From the NCBI GenBank assembly GCA_030841025.1, contig JAVEDJ010000015.1, positions 1 through 37,658 on the forward strand: a DNA stretch of 37,658 nt. Reading direction: 5' to 3'. This document shows positions 25,162 to 34,419 of the stretch, piece by piece. This DNA is from Actinomycetota bacterium (GTDB lineage: Bacteria > Actinomycetota > Actinomycetes > JACCUZ01). Positions within the stretch are counted from its first letter, which is position 1. Every line of letters begins with the position of its first letter. The translations under genes and the position numbers were made by a program. The notes beneath the pieces are model-generated. The model did no database searches, had not been told where the DNA came from, and saw only the letters and a list, made by a program, of their open reading frames with translations.

Positions 25162-26239
25162 GGCCGTGCTCGAGGTCCGGGACCTGGTCAAGCACTTCCC
25201 CCTGACCCAGGGCATCGTGCTGCAGCGCCAGATCGGCGCCGTCAAGGCGGTCGATGGTGTGTCCCTGGACCTTCACAAGGGCGAGACGCTCGGCGTGGTG
25301 GGTGAGTCCGGCTGCGGCAAGTCGACCCTGGCCAAGCTGCTCATGGTGCTCGAGCGCCCGACGGCCGGCCAGGTCAAGTTCAACGGCGAGGACATCTACT
25401 CGCTCAAGGGCAAGGCCTTCAAGGCCATGCGTCGCAACATCCAGATCGTGTTCCAGGACCCTTACTCCTCGCTCAACCCGCGCATGACGGTGGGTGACAT
25501 CGTCGGGGAGCCGTTCGACATTCACCCCGAGGTGGCGCCGCGCAGGGACCGGCGGCGCAAGGTCCAGGAGCTGCTCGAGGTGGTCGGGCTGAGTCCCGAG
25601 CACATCAACCGCTACCCCCACCAGTTCTCCGGCGGTCAACGCCAGCGGATCGGCATCGCGCGCGGTCTCGCTCTGCGCCCTGACGTCATCATCTGTGACG
25701 AGCCGGTGTCCGCGCTCGACGTGTCCGTCCAGGCGCAGGTCATCAACCTGTTCGAGAACCTGCAGTCCGAGTTCAACCTGTCGTACATCTTCATCGCTCA
25801 CGACCTGTCGATCGTGCGCCACATCTCCGACCGCGTCGCGGTGATGTACCTCGGCAAGATCGTCGAGATCGGCGACGAGAGCCAGATCTACGGCGCCCCC
25901 TCGCACCCCTACACCCAGGCACTCCTGTCGGCCGTGCCGATTCCCGACCCGACCCAGCGCGACCGCAAGACCCAGATCGTGCTGCAGGGCGACGTGCCGA
26001 GCCCCGCCAACCCTCCGTCGGGCTGCCGGTTCCGCACGCGGTGCTGGAAGGCGCAGGACATCTGCGCCACCGAGGAGCCCCTGCTCACGATCCGGCCCGG
26101 CATCTCGCACCCGAGCGCCTGCCACTTCGCGGAGCAGGCTCAGATCGTCGAGACCCACGACGCGGAAGAGTTCGGCCTCAATCAGCCCGTACCGACACCC
26201 GACGACGACGACCTGGTGGAGCCCGGCACGCTCCCGTAG
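25145..26239 (+). CDS. peptide ABC transporter ATP-binding protein (DppF/OppF type)
   Basis: Walker A 'GESGCGKS', 'FQDPYSSLNPRMTVGDIV', signature 'FSGGQRQRI', Walker B 'VIICDEPVSALD', 'GCRFRTRCWKAQDIC'. Confidence 0.96.
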   Translation: MAPAGEAVLEVRDLVKHFPLTQGIVLQRQIGAVKAVDGVSLDLHKGETLGVVGESGCGKSTLAKLLMVLERPTAGQVKFNGEDIYSLKGKAFKAMRRNIQIVFQDPYSSLNPRMTVGDIVGEPFDIHPEVAPRRDRRRKVQELLEVVGLSPEHINRYPHQFSGGQRQRIGIARGLALRPDVIICDEPVSALDVSVQAQVINLFENLQSEFNLSYIFIAHDLSIVRHISDRVAVMYLGKIVEIGDESQIYGAPSHPYTQALLSAVPIPDPTQRDRKTQIVLQGDVPSPANPPSGCRFRTRCWKAQDICATEEPLLTIRPGISHPSACHFAEQAQIVETHDAEEFGLNQPVPTPDDDDLVEPGTLP

Positions 26240-26243
26240 GCGC

Positions 26244-28388
26244 TCAGCGATCGAGGGCGCGGTGCAGCCATTCGACCTGCAGGCGCAGCAGGTTCTCGGT
26301 GACGACCTCCTGTGGGGTCATGTGCGTGACCCCTGACAGTGGCAGTACGTCGTGCGGTGCGCCGGCCGCGAGCAGCGCCGACGACAGCCGCAGGGTGTGC
26401 GCCGCCACGACGTTGTCGTCGGCCAGCCCGTGGATGATCAGTAGCGGCCGGCGCAGCTTCGGGGCGTCGTCCAGCAGCGAGTTCCGGTCGTAGACGTCAG
26501 GATTCTTCGAGGGCAGGCCCAGGTAGCGCTCGGTGTAGAAGGTGTCGTAGAGCCGCCAGTCGGTCACGGGCGCGCCGGCGACAGCAGCGTGGAAGACGTC
26601 CGGTCGCCGCAGCACCGCCAGCGCCGACAGGTAGCCGCCGTACGACCAGCCGCGGATGGCGACCCGCGACGTGTCCAGGTCGGGGTACTCGTCCGCGACC
26701 GCCTGCAGGGCCTCGACCTGGTCGTCGAGCGTCACCGTGGCGAACTCGTGGTGCACGGCGCGATCCCATTCCGGTCCGCGTGCACCGGTGCCCCGCCCGT
26801 CGGCGACGACGACGGCGAAGCCCTGGTCGGCGAGCCACTGGGCCTCGAGCCACCGGTCGTGGGTCTTGAGAACCCGTTGCGCGTGCGGGCCGCCGTACGG
26901 GTCCATCAGCACCGGCAACCGCGTGCCTGGAACGTGTCCGTGGGGAAGCACGACACCGACGCACAGCCCGCGCGGACCCACGCGCAACAGCCGCGGCGCG
27001 GCGTCCAGCACCGGCACGTCCGCTCGTGACGCGACCGTCGCCACCTCGGCTCCGTCGCGCAGCACCTGCACCTGGACACCGGACTTCTCGAGCGTGCGGC
27101 GGACGACGACGACCGTGCCCGCGGCGCCGGTGCCGACATGGTGACCACCCGGGGACGTCAGCCGGGTGACGCTGCCGTCGAGCGATGCGCGCCACAGGTG
27201 CTGCTCGGTCGGGTCATCCGTGCCCCCGAACAGCACGCCGTCGTCGTCCACCGCGACGACGTGCGAGACCTGGAGGTCGGGGGGAGTCACGATCTCGTCG
27301 CCGAATGCCAGCCGGCGCGCGCCGTCGCGGTCGACCGTCATGAGCAGGCGTCCGTCGGGCAGCCAGCCGGGAGTGCCGGTCACGACGTCGACCCATGTGT
27401 CGTCGTGCACCTCCCGCACCACCCGCGTCGTACCCGTGGCAGGGTCGACGGCGAGAACACGCGCGTCGCGCTGGTCACGGCTCATGACGAGGAGCAGGGG
27501 GTCACCGTGCCCGGTCCACTCGGCAGCGACGAGATAGGGGTGCTCGGTGCCGTCCCAGGCCACGTCGATGCGCGACCCGTCGAGGCCGAGCAGGTGCAGG
27601 GAGACTGTGGCGTTGGGCGTGCCCGCGGCGGGATAGGCGATCTCGGCCGGCTCCGAGGCCGGGTTGGCGGGATCGGCGATGTGCCAGCGCTGCACCGGCG
27701 ACTCGTCCACCCGCGCTGCCAGGAGGGCGCTGCCGTCCGGTGCCCACCAGTAACCGCGGAACCGGTCCATCTCCTCGGCGGCCACGAACTCGGCCAGGCC
27801 CCAGGTCACGTCGTCGCCGTCGGGCTCGGCGAGGGCTCTTCCGTCGGCGCCGTCGATGCGTACGACGTGCAGGGCGCCGGCGCCTGCGTAGGCGGCCCAC
27901 TCACCCGTGGGGTCCGGCCGTGGGTCGATGACCGGCCCGGTGGCCGGCAGCTCGCGCGTGCCGCCGCCGCCGGTGTCGGTCACCCACAGTCGGCTGGACA
28001 GGGCGAAGGCGGCCACCGAGCCGCTGCGGTCGGTGGCATAGCCGACGATGCCCGAGGAGGCCTCCCGCGACCGCTCTCGGCGCGCCCGCTCGGCCGCCGA
28101 CAGCTCCTCGTCGCCGGCCGACAGCAGTTCTCGCGGGTCGACGAGCAGCTGCTCCCGGCCGGTGGCCAGGTCCAGGGCCCACAGCAGCCCGACGGGGTCG
28201 GTGCCGCTCTCGGAGCGGACGAACAGCACTCGGCTGCCGGCCGCTGCGAGGCCGATGTTCCGCGGCAGGCCGCGCGTGAACCGCTGCGTGCGTGCGCTCT
28301 GGCGCGGATAGGACAGCTCCGACGACGCGGCTGTTGCATCGGCCCCGTGGGTGGCGGTGGACGTGGGGCTCGGGGACGAGAAGGACAT
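26244..28388 (-). CDS. S9 family peptidase (DPP-IV N-terminal propeller plus prolyl oligopeptidase catalytic domain)
   Basis: Catalytic Ser '[17 protein letters not shown]', Asp 'IHGLADDNV', His 'SGVTHM'; '[12 protein letters not shown]'. Start ATG 28388 sits 7 nt after TATGTT (minus strand); ATG 28400 is the alternative. Confidence 0.93.
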   Translation of the reverse strand: MSFSSPSPTSTATHGADATAASSELSYPRQSARTQRFTRGLPRNIGLAAAGSRVLFVRSESGTDPVGLLWALDLATGREQLLVDPRELLSAGDEELSAAERARRERSREASSGIVGYATDRSGSVAAFALSSRLWVTDTGGGGTRELPATGPVIDPRPDPTGEWAAYAGAGALHVVRIDGADGRALAEPDGDDVTWGLAEFVAAEEMDRFRGYWWAPDGSALLAARVDESPVQRWHIADPANPASEPAEIAYPAAGTPNATVSLHLLGLDGSRIDVAWDGTEHPYLVAAEWTGHGDPLLLVMSRDQRDARVLAVDPATGTTRVVREVHDDTWVDVVTGTPGWLPDGRLLMTVDRDGARRLAFGDEIVTPPDLQVSHVVAVDDDGVLFGGTDDPTEQHLWRASLDGSVTRLTSPGGHHVGTGAAGTVVVVRRTLEKSGVQVQVLRDGAEVATVASRADVPVLDAAPRLLRVGPRGLCVGVVLPHGHVPGTRLPVLMDPYGGPHAQRVLKTHDRWLEAQWLADQGFAVVVADGRGTGARGPEWDRAVHHEFATVTLDDQVEALQAVADEYPDLDTSRVAIRGWSYGGYLSALAVLRRPDVFHAAVAGAPVTDWRLYDTFYTERYLGLPSKNPDVYDRNSLLDDAPKLRRPLLIIHGLADDNVVAAHTLRLSSALLAAGAPHDVLPLSGVTHMTPQEVVTENLLRLQVEWLHRALDR

Positions 28389-28426
28389 GGTGGGCAACAT
28401 ATCCCGCGCCGATAGGCTCTTCAGAC
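28389..28426. promoter_or_regulatory. compact divergent promoter between S9 peptidase and mshB, both possibly leaderless
   Basis: Plus-strand TAGGCT (28413-28418) 8 nt before ATG 28427; minus-strand TATGTT (28401-28396) 7 nt before ATG 28388. Both match TANNNT. Confidence 0.5.
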
Positions 28427-29446
28427 ATGACGACAATGCCCGACGGACCGCTCGCCGAGGAGCCGGAGGCACGCCCCTCCAGCCCGGAGGAAGCCGTGCT
28501 CCGGGAAGCCGAGTCGGTCCTCGAGGACGTCGCCCCCGAGGCCGAGGCATCGATGGACGTTCTCGACTCGCCCCGTCGTCTGCTGCTGGTGCATGCCCAT
28601 CCCGACGACGAGACGATCGGCAACGGCGCCACCATGGCCCGCTACGCCGCGTCCGGAACCCACGTCACCCTGGTCACCTGCACGCTGGGCGAGGAGGGCG
28701 AGGTCCTGGTCCCCGAGCTGACCGCGCTGGCCGCCGACCAGGAGGACGGTCTCGGCCAGCACCGCGTGGGCGAGCTCGCGACCGCGATGGAGGCGTTGGG
28801 GGTGACCGACCACCGGTTCCTCGGCGGTCCGGGACGCTTCCGGGACTCGGGGATGATGGGGTTGCCCACGAACGACCGTCCCGACTGCTTCTGGCAGGCC
28901 GATGTCGACGAGGCGGCTCGGCTGCTCGTCGAGGTGGTGCGTGAGGTGCGCCCGCAGGTCCTCGTCACCTACGACGAGAACGGGGGCTACGGCCACCCCG
29001 ACCACATTCAGGCGCACCGGGTCGCCATGCGCGCCTTGGAGATGGCGGCTGACCCCCAGGTCCGCGATGGTGAGCCGTGGCAGGTGGAGAAGGTCTACTG
29101 GAACGCCATTCCCGACTCGTGGCTCCGCGAGGGCATGCGCCGGCTCCGCGAGGCCGGCGACGAGACGACGTTCGAGGGGATGGACCCCGAGGGAGAGCTG
29201 CCGATGGCGACGCCCGACGAGCTGGTGACCACTGCGGTGGACGCCACCGATTTCGTCGACGCCAAGCTCGCCGCGATGCGCGCCCACGCCACCCAGATTG
29301 CCGTCGACGGCCCGTTCTTCGCGCTGTCGAACAATCTCGGCAACGCCGTCTGGGGCGTCGAGCACTACCGGCTGGTGCGGGGTGAGGTGGCCGGTGACCG
29401 GGACCAGAACGGTCGCGAGACAGACCTGTTCGGCGGGCTGGACTAG
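28427..29446 (+). CDS. mshB: PIG-L family deacetylase, mycothiol biosynthesis MshB
   Basis: '[45 protein letters not shown]', '[20 protein letters not shown]', '[21 protein letters not shown]'. Confidence 0.95.
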   Translation: MTTMPDGPLAEEPEARPSSPEEAVLREAESVLEDVAPEAEASMDVLDSPRRLLLVHAHPDDETIGNGATMARYAASGTHVTLVTCTLGEEGEVLVPELTALAADQEDGLGQHRVGELATAMEALGVTDHRFLGGPGRFRDSGMMGLPTNDRPDCFWQADVDEAARLLVEVVREVRPQVLVTYDENGGYGHPDHIQAHRVAMRALEMAADPQVRDGEPWQVEKVYWNAIPDSWLREGMRRLREAGDETTFEGMDPEGELPMATPDELVTTAVDATDFVDAKLAAMRAHATQIAVDGPFFALSNNLGNAVWGVEHYRLVRGEVAGDRDQNGRETDLFGGLD

Positions 29447-29728
29447 AGGGGTCCGCCGGCGGCTACCGGCTTGTCCGGTTCGTCCATGCCGGACTGGGCT
29501 GAACGGGTGACGCGCTCGTCGCATACGGGTGAATGGGTGCGCGTGGAAGACGACCGGCCGCGCGGCCAGTGAGACTGACCGCAGATGCTCGTCCGCCAAG
29601 ACATGGATCGGCAGGACCCGCGCCGGAGTTGATGCTCCGAACGGGTGAACCCGGTCATCTCGTCGTTCGTTCGACCCGACGAGTCGTCCCGCGCGGAAAG
29701 CGCGACGCGACGAAGGGCTGGAGGGGCT

Positions 29729-31708
29729 GTGAGCAAGGAACACGCAGAGGTGGGGGCCGCACGGACAGGGTCGATCGAGCCGGAGGGCCTCGACCTGCCG
29801 ATGCGGGACGCCAACAACGCCGACGTCGGCGCGAGCCGGGAGCGACTGCGTCGCAAGCGTCTGCGCGGGCTCGCGGTCGTCCTCGGTGCTCCGACCGCCT
29901 TCCTGTGGTGGCGCATCCTCAGCGGTGACCCGATCAACTTCTTCCAGCTGCCCAGCATCGACCCGCTGATCCTCGTCCCGTCGCTGTTCTTCGTGCTCCT
30001 GGCGGTGGTCCTGCTCGGCCAGTTCGCGTTCACCGGCCGCTCGCCGCACGTCACCTACCGTCCCGAGCAGATCGAGACCCGCCTGGCCGACGTCAAGGGG
30101 ATCGACGCCGTCAAGGAGGACGTCGTCCGGTCGCTCAACCTGTTCCTGGCGCACAAGACATTCGCCAGCGAGATGGGCGGTACGCCGCGGCGCGGGCTGC
30201 TGTTCGAGGGTGCGCCCGGAACCGGGAAGACCTACCTGGCCAAGGCGATGGCCAATGAGGCGGGCGTGCCGTTCCTGTTCGTCTCGGGCACGTCGTTCCA
30301 GTCGATGTTCTACGGAGCCACCGCCAAGAAGATCCGGTCCTACTTCAAGGCACTGCGCAAGGCGGCGCGGCAGGAGGGCGGGGCCATCGGTTTCATCGAG
30401 GAGATCGACGCGATCGCCATGGCACGCGGTGGTCTCAGCACGACCGCCATGCCCGGCGTGGCCCGAGCCACCCACGGCATGTCCACGCTCAACTGTGGCG
30501 GCCTGACCGGTCTGCCCGCCGGTTACGCCCACGCGGCCGGCAGCATCACGCACCCGACGACGATGTCCGAGGGCGTCGGCGGCGTCGTCAACGAGCTGCT
30601 GGTCCAGATGCAGTCCTTCGACGAGCCGACCGGCATGCAGAAGGTCCAGTCCAAGATGGTGGACCGCCTCAATCTCTACCTGCCGCCGCACCGCCAGCTG
30701 CGCCGTCCGCAGCCGCCGTCGACGAACGTGCTGCTCATCGCGGCCACCAACCGTGCCGACAACCTCGACCCCGCCCTGCTGCGCCCGGGTCGCTTCGACC
30801 GCCGCCTGACCTTCGAGCTGCCGGCCAAGGCCGGGCGTCGTACCCTCATCGATCACTTCCTTGCGACCAAGGCGCACGTTCCCGAGCTCGACGACGACGA
30901 GCGACGCGACGCCCTCGCCGGCGTGACGCAGGGTTATACCCCGGTGATGATCGAGCACCTCTTCGACGAGGCGCTCGTCAACGCCGTACGCCGCGGTGTG
31001 AAGGCCATGTGCTGGGCCGACGTCGAGAAGGCCCGGCTGGTCGAGGAGGTCGGCATGGGTCAGCCGGTCGCCTACACCGACCACGAGAAGCGCCTCATCG
31101 CCACCCACGAGGCCGGGCACGCCACCGTTGCGTGGCTCGTCGCCCCCGAGCGACGTCTGGAGGTCCTCACGATCATCAAGCGGCGCGAGGCCCTGGGGAT
31201 GCTGGCGCACGGTGACCGTGACGACGTCTACACCCGGTCCCGCGCCGAGATGACCGCCCTCATCCAGATCGCGATGGGCGGCCAGTGCGCGGAGGAGATC
31301 TTCTTCGGCGATGTGTCGACCGGCCCCGGTGGCGACCTGCTCTACGCCACCAACGTGGCTGCGGAGATGATCGGGTCCTGCGGGATGGTCGACACGCTGG
31401 TCTCCTACGCCGCCATCCAGAACAGTGCGTTCTCCGACACCAACATCGTCGGGCGGGTGCTGACCGACGCCGAGGGCCGGGCCCGGGTGGAAGAGCTGCT
31501 GCAGAAGCAGAAGGTCGTGGTCGCGGGCCTGCTCGAGAGCAACCAGCATCTGGTCGCGGCCCTGCGCGACGCGCTGATCGACCGCCACGAGCTCATCGGC
31601 AGCGAGATCACCGACATCCTGACGACGGCACAGCTCGCCGGCCCGGGGCCCGACGTGATCGACCTGCGCCACAACCTGTCCGCGCGGCCTCTCGACCCGC
31701 CTGTGTAG
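29729..31708 (+). CDS. FtsH-like membrane AAA+ zinc metalloprotease (divergent)
   Basis: Walker A 'GAPGTGKT', Walker B variant 'IGFIEEIDAI', SRH 'ATNRADNLDPALLRPGRFDRRL', Zn site 'THEAGHATVAWLV', two N-terminal TMs. GTG start after 'ggagggg'. Confidence 0.88.
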   Translation: MSKEHAEVGAARTGSIEPEGLDLPMRDANNADVGASRERLRRKRLRGLAVVLGAPTAFLWWRILSGDPINFFQLPSIDPLILVPSLFFVLLAVVLLGQFAFTGRSPHVTYRPEQIETRLADVKGIDAVKEDVVRSLNLFLAHKTFASEMGGTPRRGLLFEGAPGTGKTYLAKAMANEAGVPFLFVSGTSFQSMFYGATAKKIRSYFKALRKAARQEGGAIGFIEEIDAIAMARGGLSTTAMPGVARATHGMSTLNCGGLTGLPAGYAHAAGSITHPTTMSEGVGGVVNELLVQMQSFDEPTGMQKVQSKMVDRLNLYLPPHRQLRRPQPPSTNVLLIAATNRADNLDPALLRPGRFDRRLTFELPAKAGRRTLIDHFLATKAHVPELDDDERRDALAGVTQGYTPVMIEHLFDEALVNAVRRGVKAMCWADVEKARLVEEVGMGQPVAYTDHEKRLIATHEAGHATVAWLVAPERRLEVLTIIKRREALGMLAHGDRDDVYTRSRAEMTALIQIAMGGQCAEEIFFGDVSTGPGGDLLYATNVAAEMIGSCGMVDTLVSYAAIQNSAFSDTNIVGRVLTDAEGRARVEELLQKQKVVVAGLLESNQHLVAALRDALIDRHELIGSEITDILTTAQLAGPGPDVIDLRHNLSARPLDPPV

Positions 31709-31757
31709 GCCGGCACGGGCAGGCCGACAACGCGGTCGGTCTGCGTAACCTGTGCGG

Positions 31758-32165
31758 GTGCCCGCGCTCGTTCGTGTGATCGTGCACGGCACTGCGTTCC
31801 TCGCAGGTGTCGCGGCAGGTGGGCTCGGGTCCTTCGTGCAGGGCTACCTCTGGCACGGGCTTCCCGTCGGCCTGCTGGTCGCGCTCGCGCTGTCGGTCGC
31901 GGTGTTCAGCGCCGCCGGGCTCATGCTGGGCGCGCGCAGCGGCGCGCTGGCTGCGACGGCGGGGTGGCTGCTCGCCGTCCTCTACCTGTCGCTCCGGCGC
32001 CCCGAGGGCGACCTGATCGTCCCCGCCTCCACGCTCGGCTACTGCTGGCTCTTCGGCGGCACCCTCCTGGCGGGCGCGGCCATCGCCGTCCCCTCCGCAC
32101 TGTGGGCTGCCGCCGGCAACCGCTCGGGGGGGCAGCCTTCAGGGAGCGCGCCCTCCGGTCGATGA
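31758..32165 (+). CDS. DUF6113-like membrane protein
   Basis: Four-TM small protein near mshB: 'VIVHGTAFLAGVAAGGLGSFVQGYLW...GLMLGARSGALAATAGWLLAVLYLSLRRPEGDLIVPA'. GTG at 31758 (or 31752). Confidence 0.7.
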   Translation: MPALVRVIVHGTAFLAGVAAGGLGSFVQGYLWHGLPVGLLVALALSVAVFSAAGLMLGARSGALAATAGWLLAVLYLSLRRPEGDLIVPASTLGYCWLFGGTLLAGAAIAVPSALWAAAGNRSGGQPSGSAPSGR

Positions 32166-32172
32166 CCAGTGC

Positions 32173-32754
32173 ATGGCTGGCCTTGACGGTGCACCGCACC
32201 TCGTCTCCGCCGGCCTCCTCCCCGAGCGGCACCTGAGCTCGGCCGGCTCCGCGCCGGCGCCGGCGCCGGCCGCGGAGGAGCTCGCCGCGTCCGGGGGCGT
32301 CCTGCTGCGTCTGGGCGGCTCCCGCTTCGTCGTCGACATGGCCGACGTCGCCGAGGTCGCCGCTCTGCCATCGGCGACCCGGCTGCCCGGGGCTCCACCA
32401 TGGCTGGCCGGTGTCGCCAACTGGCGCGGTCGCGTGCTCCCGCTGCTGGACGTACGCAGTCTCGTCGGCGCGCCCGTGACCCCCCTCGCATCCAGTGCCC
32501 GGCTCGTGGTCATCGCAGGCGGCGGGCAGGGCGGGCAGAGCGAGCTCACCGCCGGGCTGGTGGCCGAGGCGGTCCCCGGTGTGTACGACGGCGCGCTCGA
32601 CGTCCTTGCGGCCCCGCCGGCCACGTTGCCGGCACAGGCGGCGCAGGTCGTCCGCGGTCAGGTCGCCGACGCCCTGGGGCCGATCGCCGTCCTCGACGTC
32701 GCGGCTTTGCTCAGGCTGCGCGAGCTGGTCGACCGCCGCAGGCACGGCAGCTGA
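32173..32754 (+). CDS. CheW-like chemotaxis coupling protein
   Basis: 'GGVLLRLGGSRFVVDMADVAEVAALPSATRLPGAPPWLAGVANWRGRVLPLLDVRSLVG', typical CheW domain (GxxNxRGxxLPxxD). Confidence 0.85.
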   Translation: MAGLDGAPHLVSAGLLPERHLSSAGSAPAPAPAAEELAASGGVLLRLGGSRFVVDMADVAEVAALPSATRLPGAPPWLAGVANWRGRVLPLLDVRSLVGAPVTPLASSARLVVIAGGGQGGQSELTAGLVAEAVPGVYDGALDVLAAPPATLPAQAAQVVRGQVADALGPIAVLDVAALLRLRELVDRRRHGS

Positions 32755-32874
32755 GCGGGGCGCACGCGCGTACGCGAACCCCCGTTCGGCCTACAGATGC
32801 GGTCCCGTTGGACCGATGCCACGAGTGCGTGTCGTGTCCCTCGCGGCGCGCATCGTTCCGGCTGGAGGCCTTCG

Positions 32875-34419
32875 GTGGAGTTCTGGAAGATGCTCAACCG
32901 CGCGTCCACGGTCACCCTCGCGGTGAGCGTGCTCGTCGCGGCGTCGGGCGTCGTGGCCGACAAGACGGCTGGCGCCGACTACTCGAGCGCCGCCGCTGCG
33001 ATGTGGCTCGCGGTCGGCCTCGTGAGCGCCGGTGCCCTCGGTGCCCTCACCCTGCTCGGCACCCGCCTGATGGAGGACCGCGCCCGGCTGGAGCGCTTCC
33101 ACACCGGGCTCATCGTCGCGAACATCATCTGGATCGCCGGCCTGGTCTCCGTGACGGACGGCCTCGACCGCCCCTACTGGGCACTTGTCACCGCGCCACT
33201 GCTGATCGCTGCCGTCTCCATGAGCAGGACGCGGAGCCTGATCCTCAGCTTGTTCGCGACGGCGGCCATCATGGTGGCCGTGCTCGCCTCGGGGCCGATC
33301 ACGCAGCACGAGATCAGCTTCCTGATCGTCGTGCTGCCGGTCGGGCCCGGCGTGTCGTGGTTCGTCGGCCTGCTCTACGCGTCGGTCTCCAACGAGCGGC
33401 GCATCGCCCGCGAGGAGCGCGACGACCTCCGGCAGCGCGTCGACGACCTCTCCGCCGTGCTCGCGCAGGCGGCCGAAGGCGACCTCGCCGTGCAGGTCAC
33501 GACCGAGGGCGCCAGCGAGTCGGTGCTGGCGCTTACCGCCTCCTTCAACAACACGTTGCTCAACCTGCGCCACCTCGTCGAGCAGATCCGCTCGGGCGGC
33601 GAGCAGATCACCGCGAGCGCCGGCGAGCTGCTCGCCACCGCCGAGGAGCACGCTGCCAGCGCCACCGAGCAGTCCTCGGCTGTCGCCGAGACCACGTCCA
33701 CGATCGAGGAGCTGGCCGCCACGGCGGCGCAGATCGCCGACACCGCCGAGTCGGTGGCGCGCTACGCCGCCGAGACCCTGCGGCACGCCGAGCACGGCCG
33801 GACCGCCGTGGCGACGTCTGTGGCCTCGATGGACGCCATCTCCGAACGGGTCAACTCCATCGCCAGCCGCGCCTTGTCGCTGGGGGAGAAGGGCCAGGAG
33901 ATCGGCCGCATCCTCGAGGTCATCGACGACATCGCCGACCAGACCAACCTGCTCGCGCTGAACGCGGCCATCGAGGCCGCACGCGCCGGTGAACACGGCC
34001 GCGGCTTCGCTGTCGTCGCCGCCGAGGTGCGCAAGCTCGCCGAGCGGGCCCAGGAGGCGACCGGTCAGATCCAGGCGATCGTCGCCCAGATCCAGGCAGA
34101 GACCAACGCCACCATCCTGGCCAGCGAGGAGGGCGCCAAGGAGGTCGCGGGAGGCGCGTCCCTGGCCCGCGACGTGGTGGACGCCCTGGAGCGCATCTCC
34201 GGCATGGTCGACGAGACCACCACGGCAGCCAAGGAGATCTCGATCGCGACCCAGCAACAGCGATCGGCCTCCGACCAGGTCGTGTCGGCCATGACCCAGG
34301 TCTCCGACGTCTCCCGGCAGTACGCCGTGGGCTCCAAGCAGTCCGCAGCGGCCGCCGCTCAGCTGAACGTCCTCGCCGCTGAGCTGCGATCCTCGATCGA
34401 GCAGTTCCGGGTCTCATGA
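32875..34419 (+). CDS. methyl-accepting chemotaxis-like protein with membrane-embedded N-terminus
   Basis: Multiple N-terminal TM segments, HAMP-like stretch, and signalling hairpin '[54 protein letters not shown]'. GGAGG 5-6 nt before the GTG. Confidence 0.93.
   Translation: MEFWKMLNRASTVTLAVSVLVAASGVVADKTAGADYSSAAAAMWLAVGLVSAGALGALTLLGTRLMEDRARLERFHTGLIVANIIWIAGLVSVTDGLDRPYWALVTAPLLIAAVSMSRTRSLILSLFATAAIMVAVLASGPITQHEISFLIVVLPVGPGVSWFVGLLYASVSNERRIAREERDDLRQRVDDLSAVLAQAAEGDLAVQVTTEGASESVLALTASFNNTLLNLRHLVEQIRSGGEQITASAGELLATAEEHAASATEQSSAVAETTSTIEELAATAAQIADTAESVARYAAETLRHAEHGRTAVATSVASMDAISERVNSIASRALSLGEKGQEIGRILEVIDDIADQTNLLALNAAIEAARAGEHGRGFAVVAAEVRKLAERAQEATGQIQAIVAQIQAETNATILASEEGAKEVAGGASLARDVVDALERISGMVDETTTAAKEISIATQQQRSASDQVVSAMTQVSDVSRQYAVGSKQSAAAAAQLNVLAAELRSSIEQFRVS

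Noticed and set aside
28421-31792. 1123-aa minus-strand ORF antisense to mshB and the FtsH-like gene
   Set aside because: Low-complexity R/H/G/D/Q-rich translation with no recognisable motif, while the plus strand encodes two clear families; a typical high-GC shadow ORF.
32246-32278. (GCGCCG)n tract with CTCCGCG/CGCGGAG arms in the cheW 5' coding region
   Set aside because: Explained by an Ala-Pro-rich linker (SAPAPAPAAEE) at high GC; no independent evidence of function.
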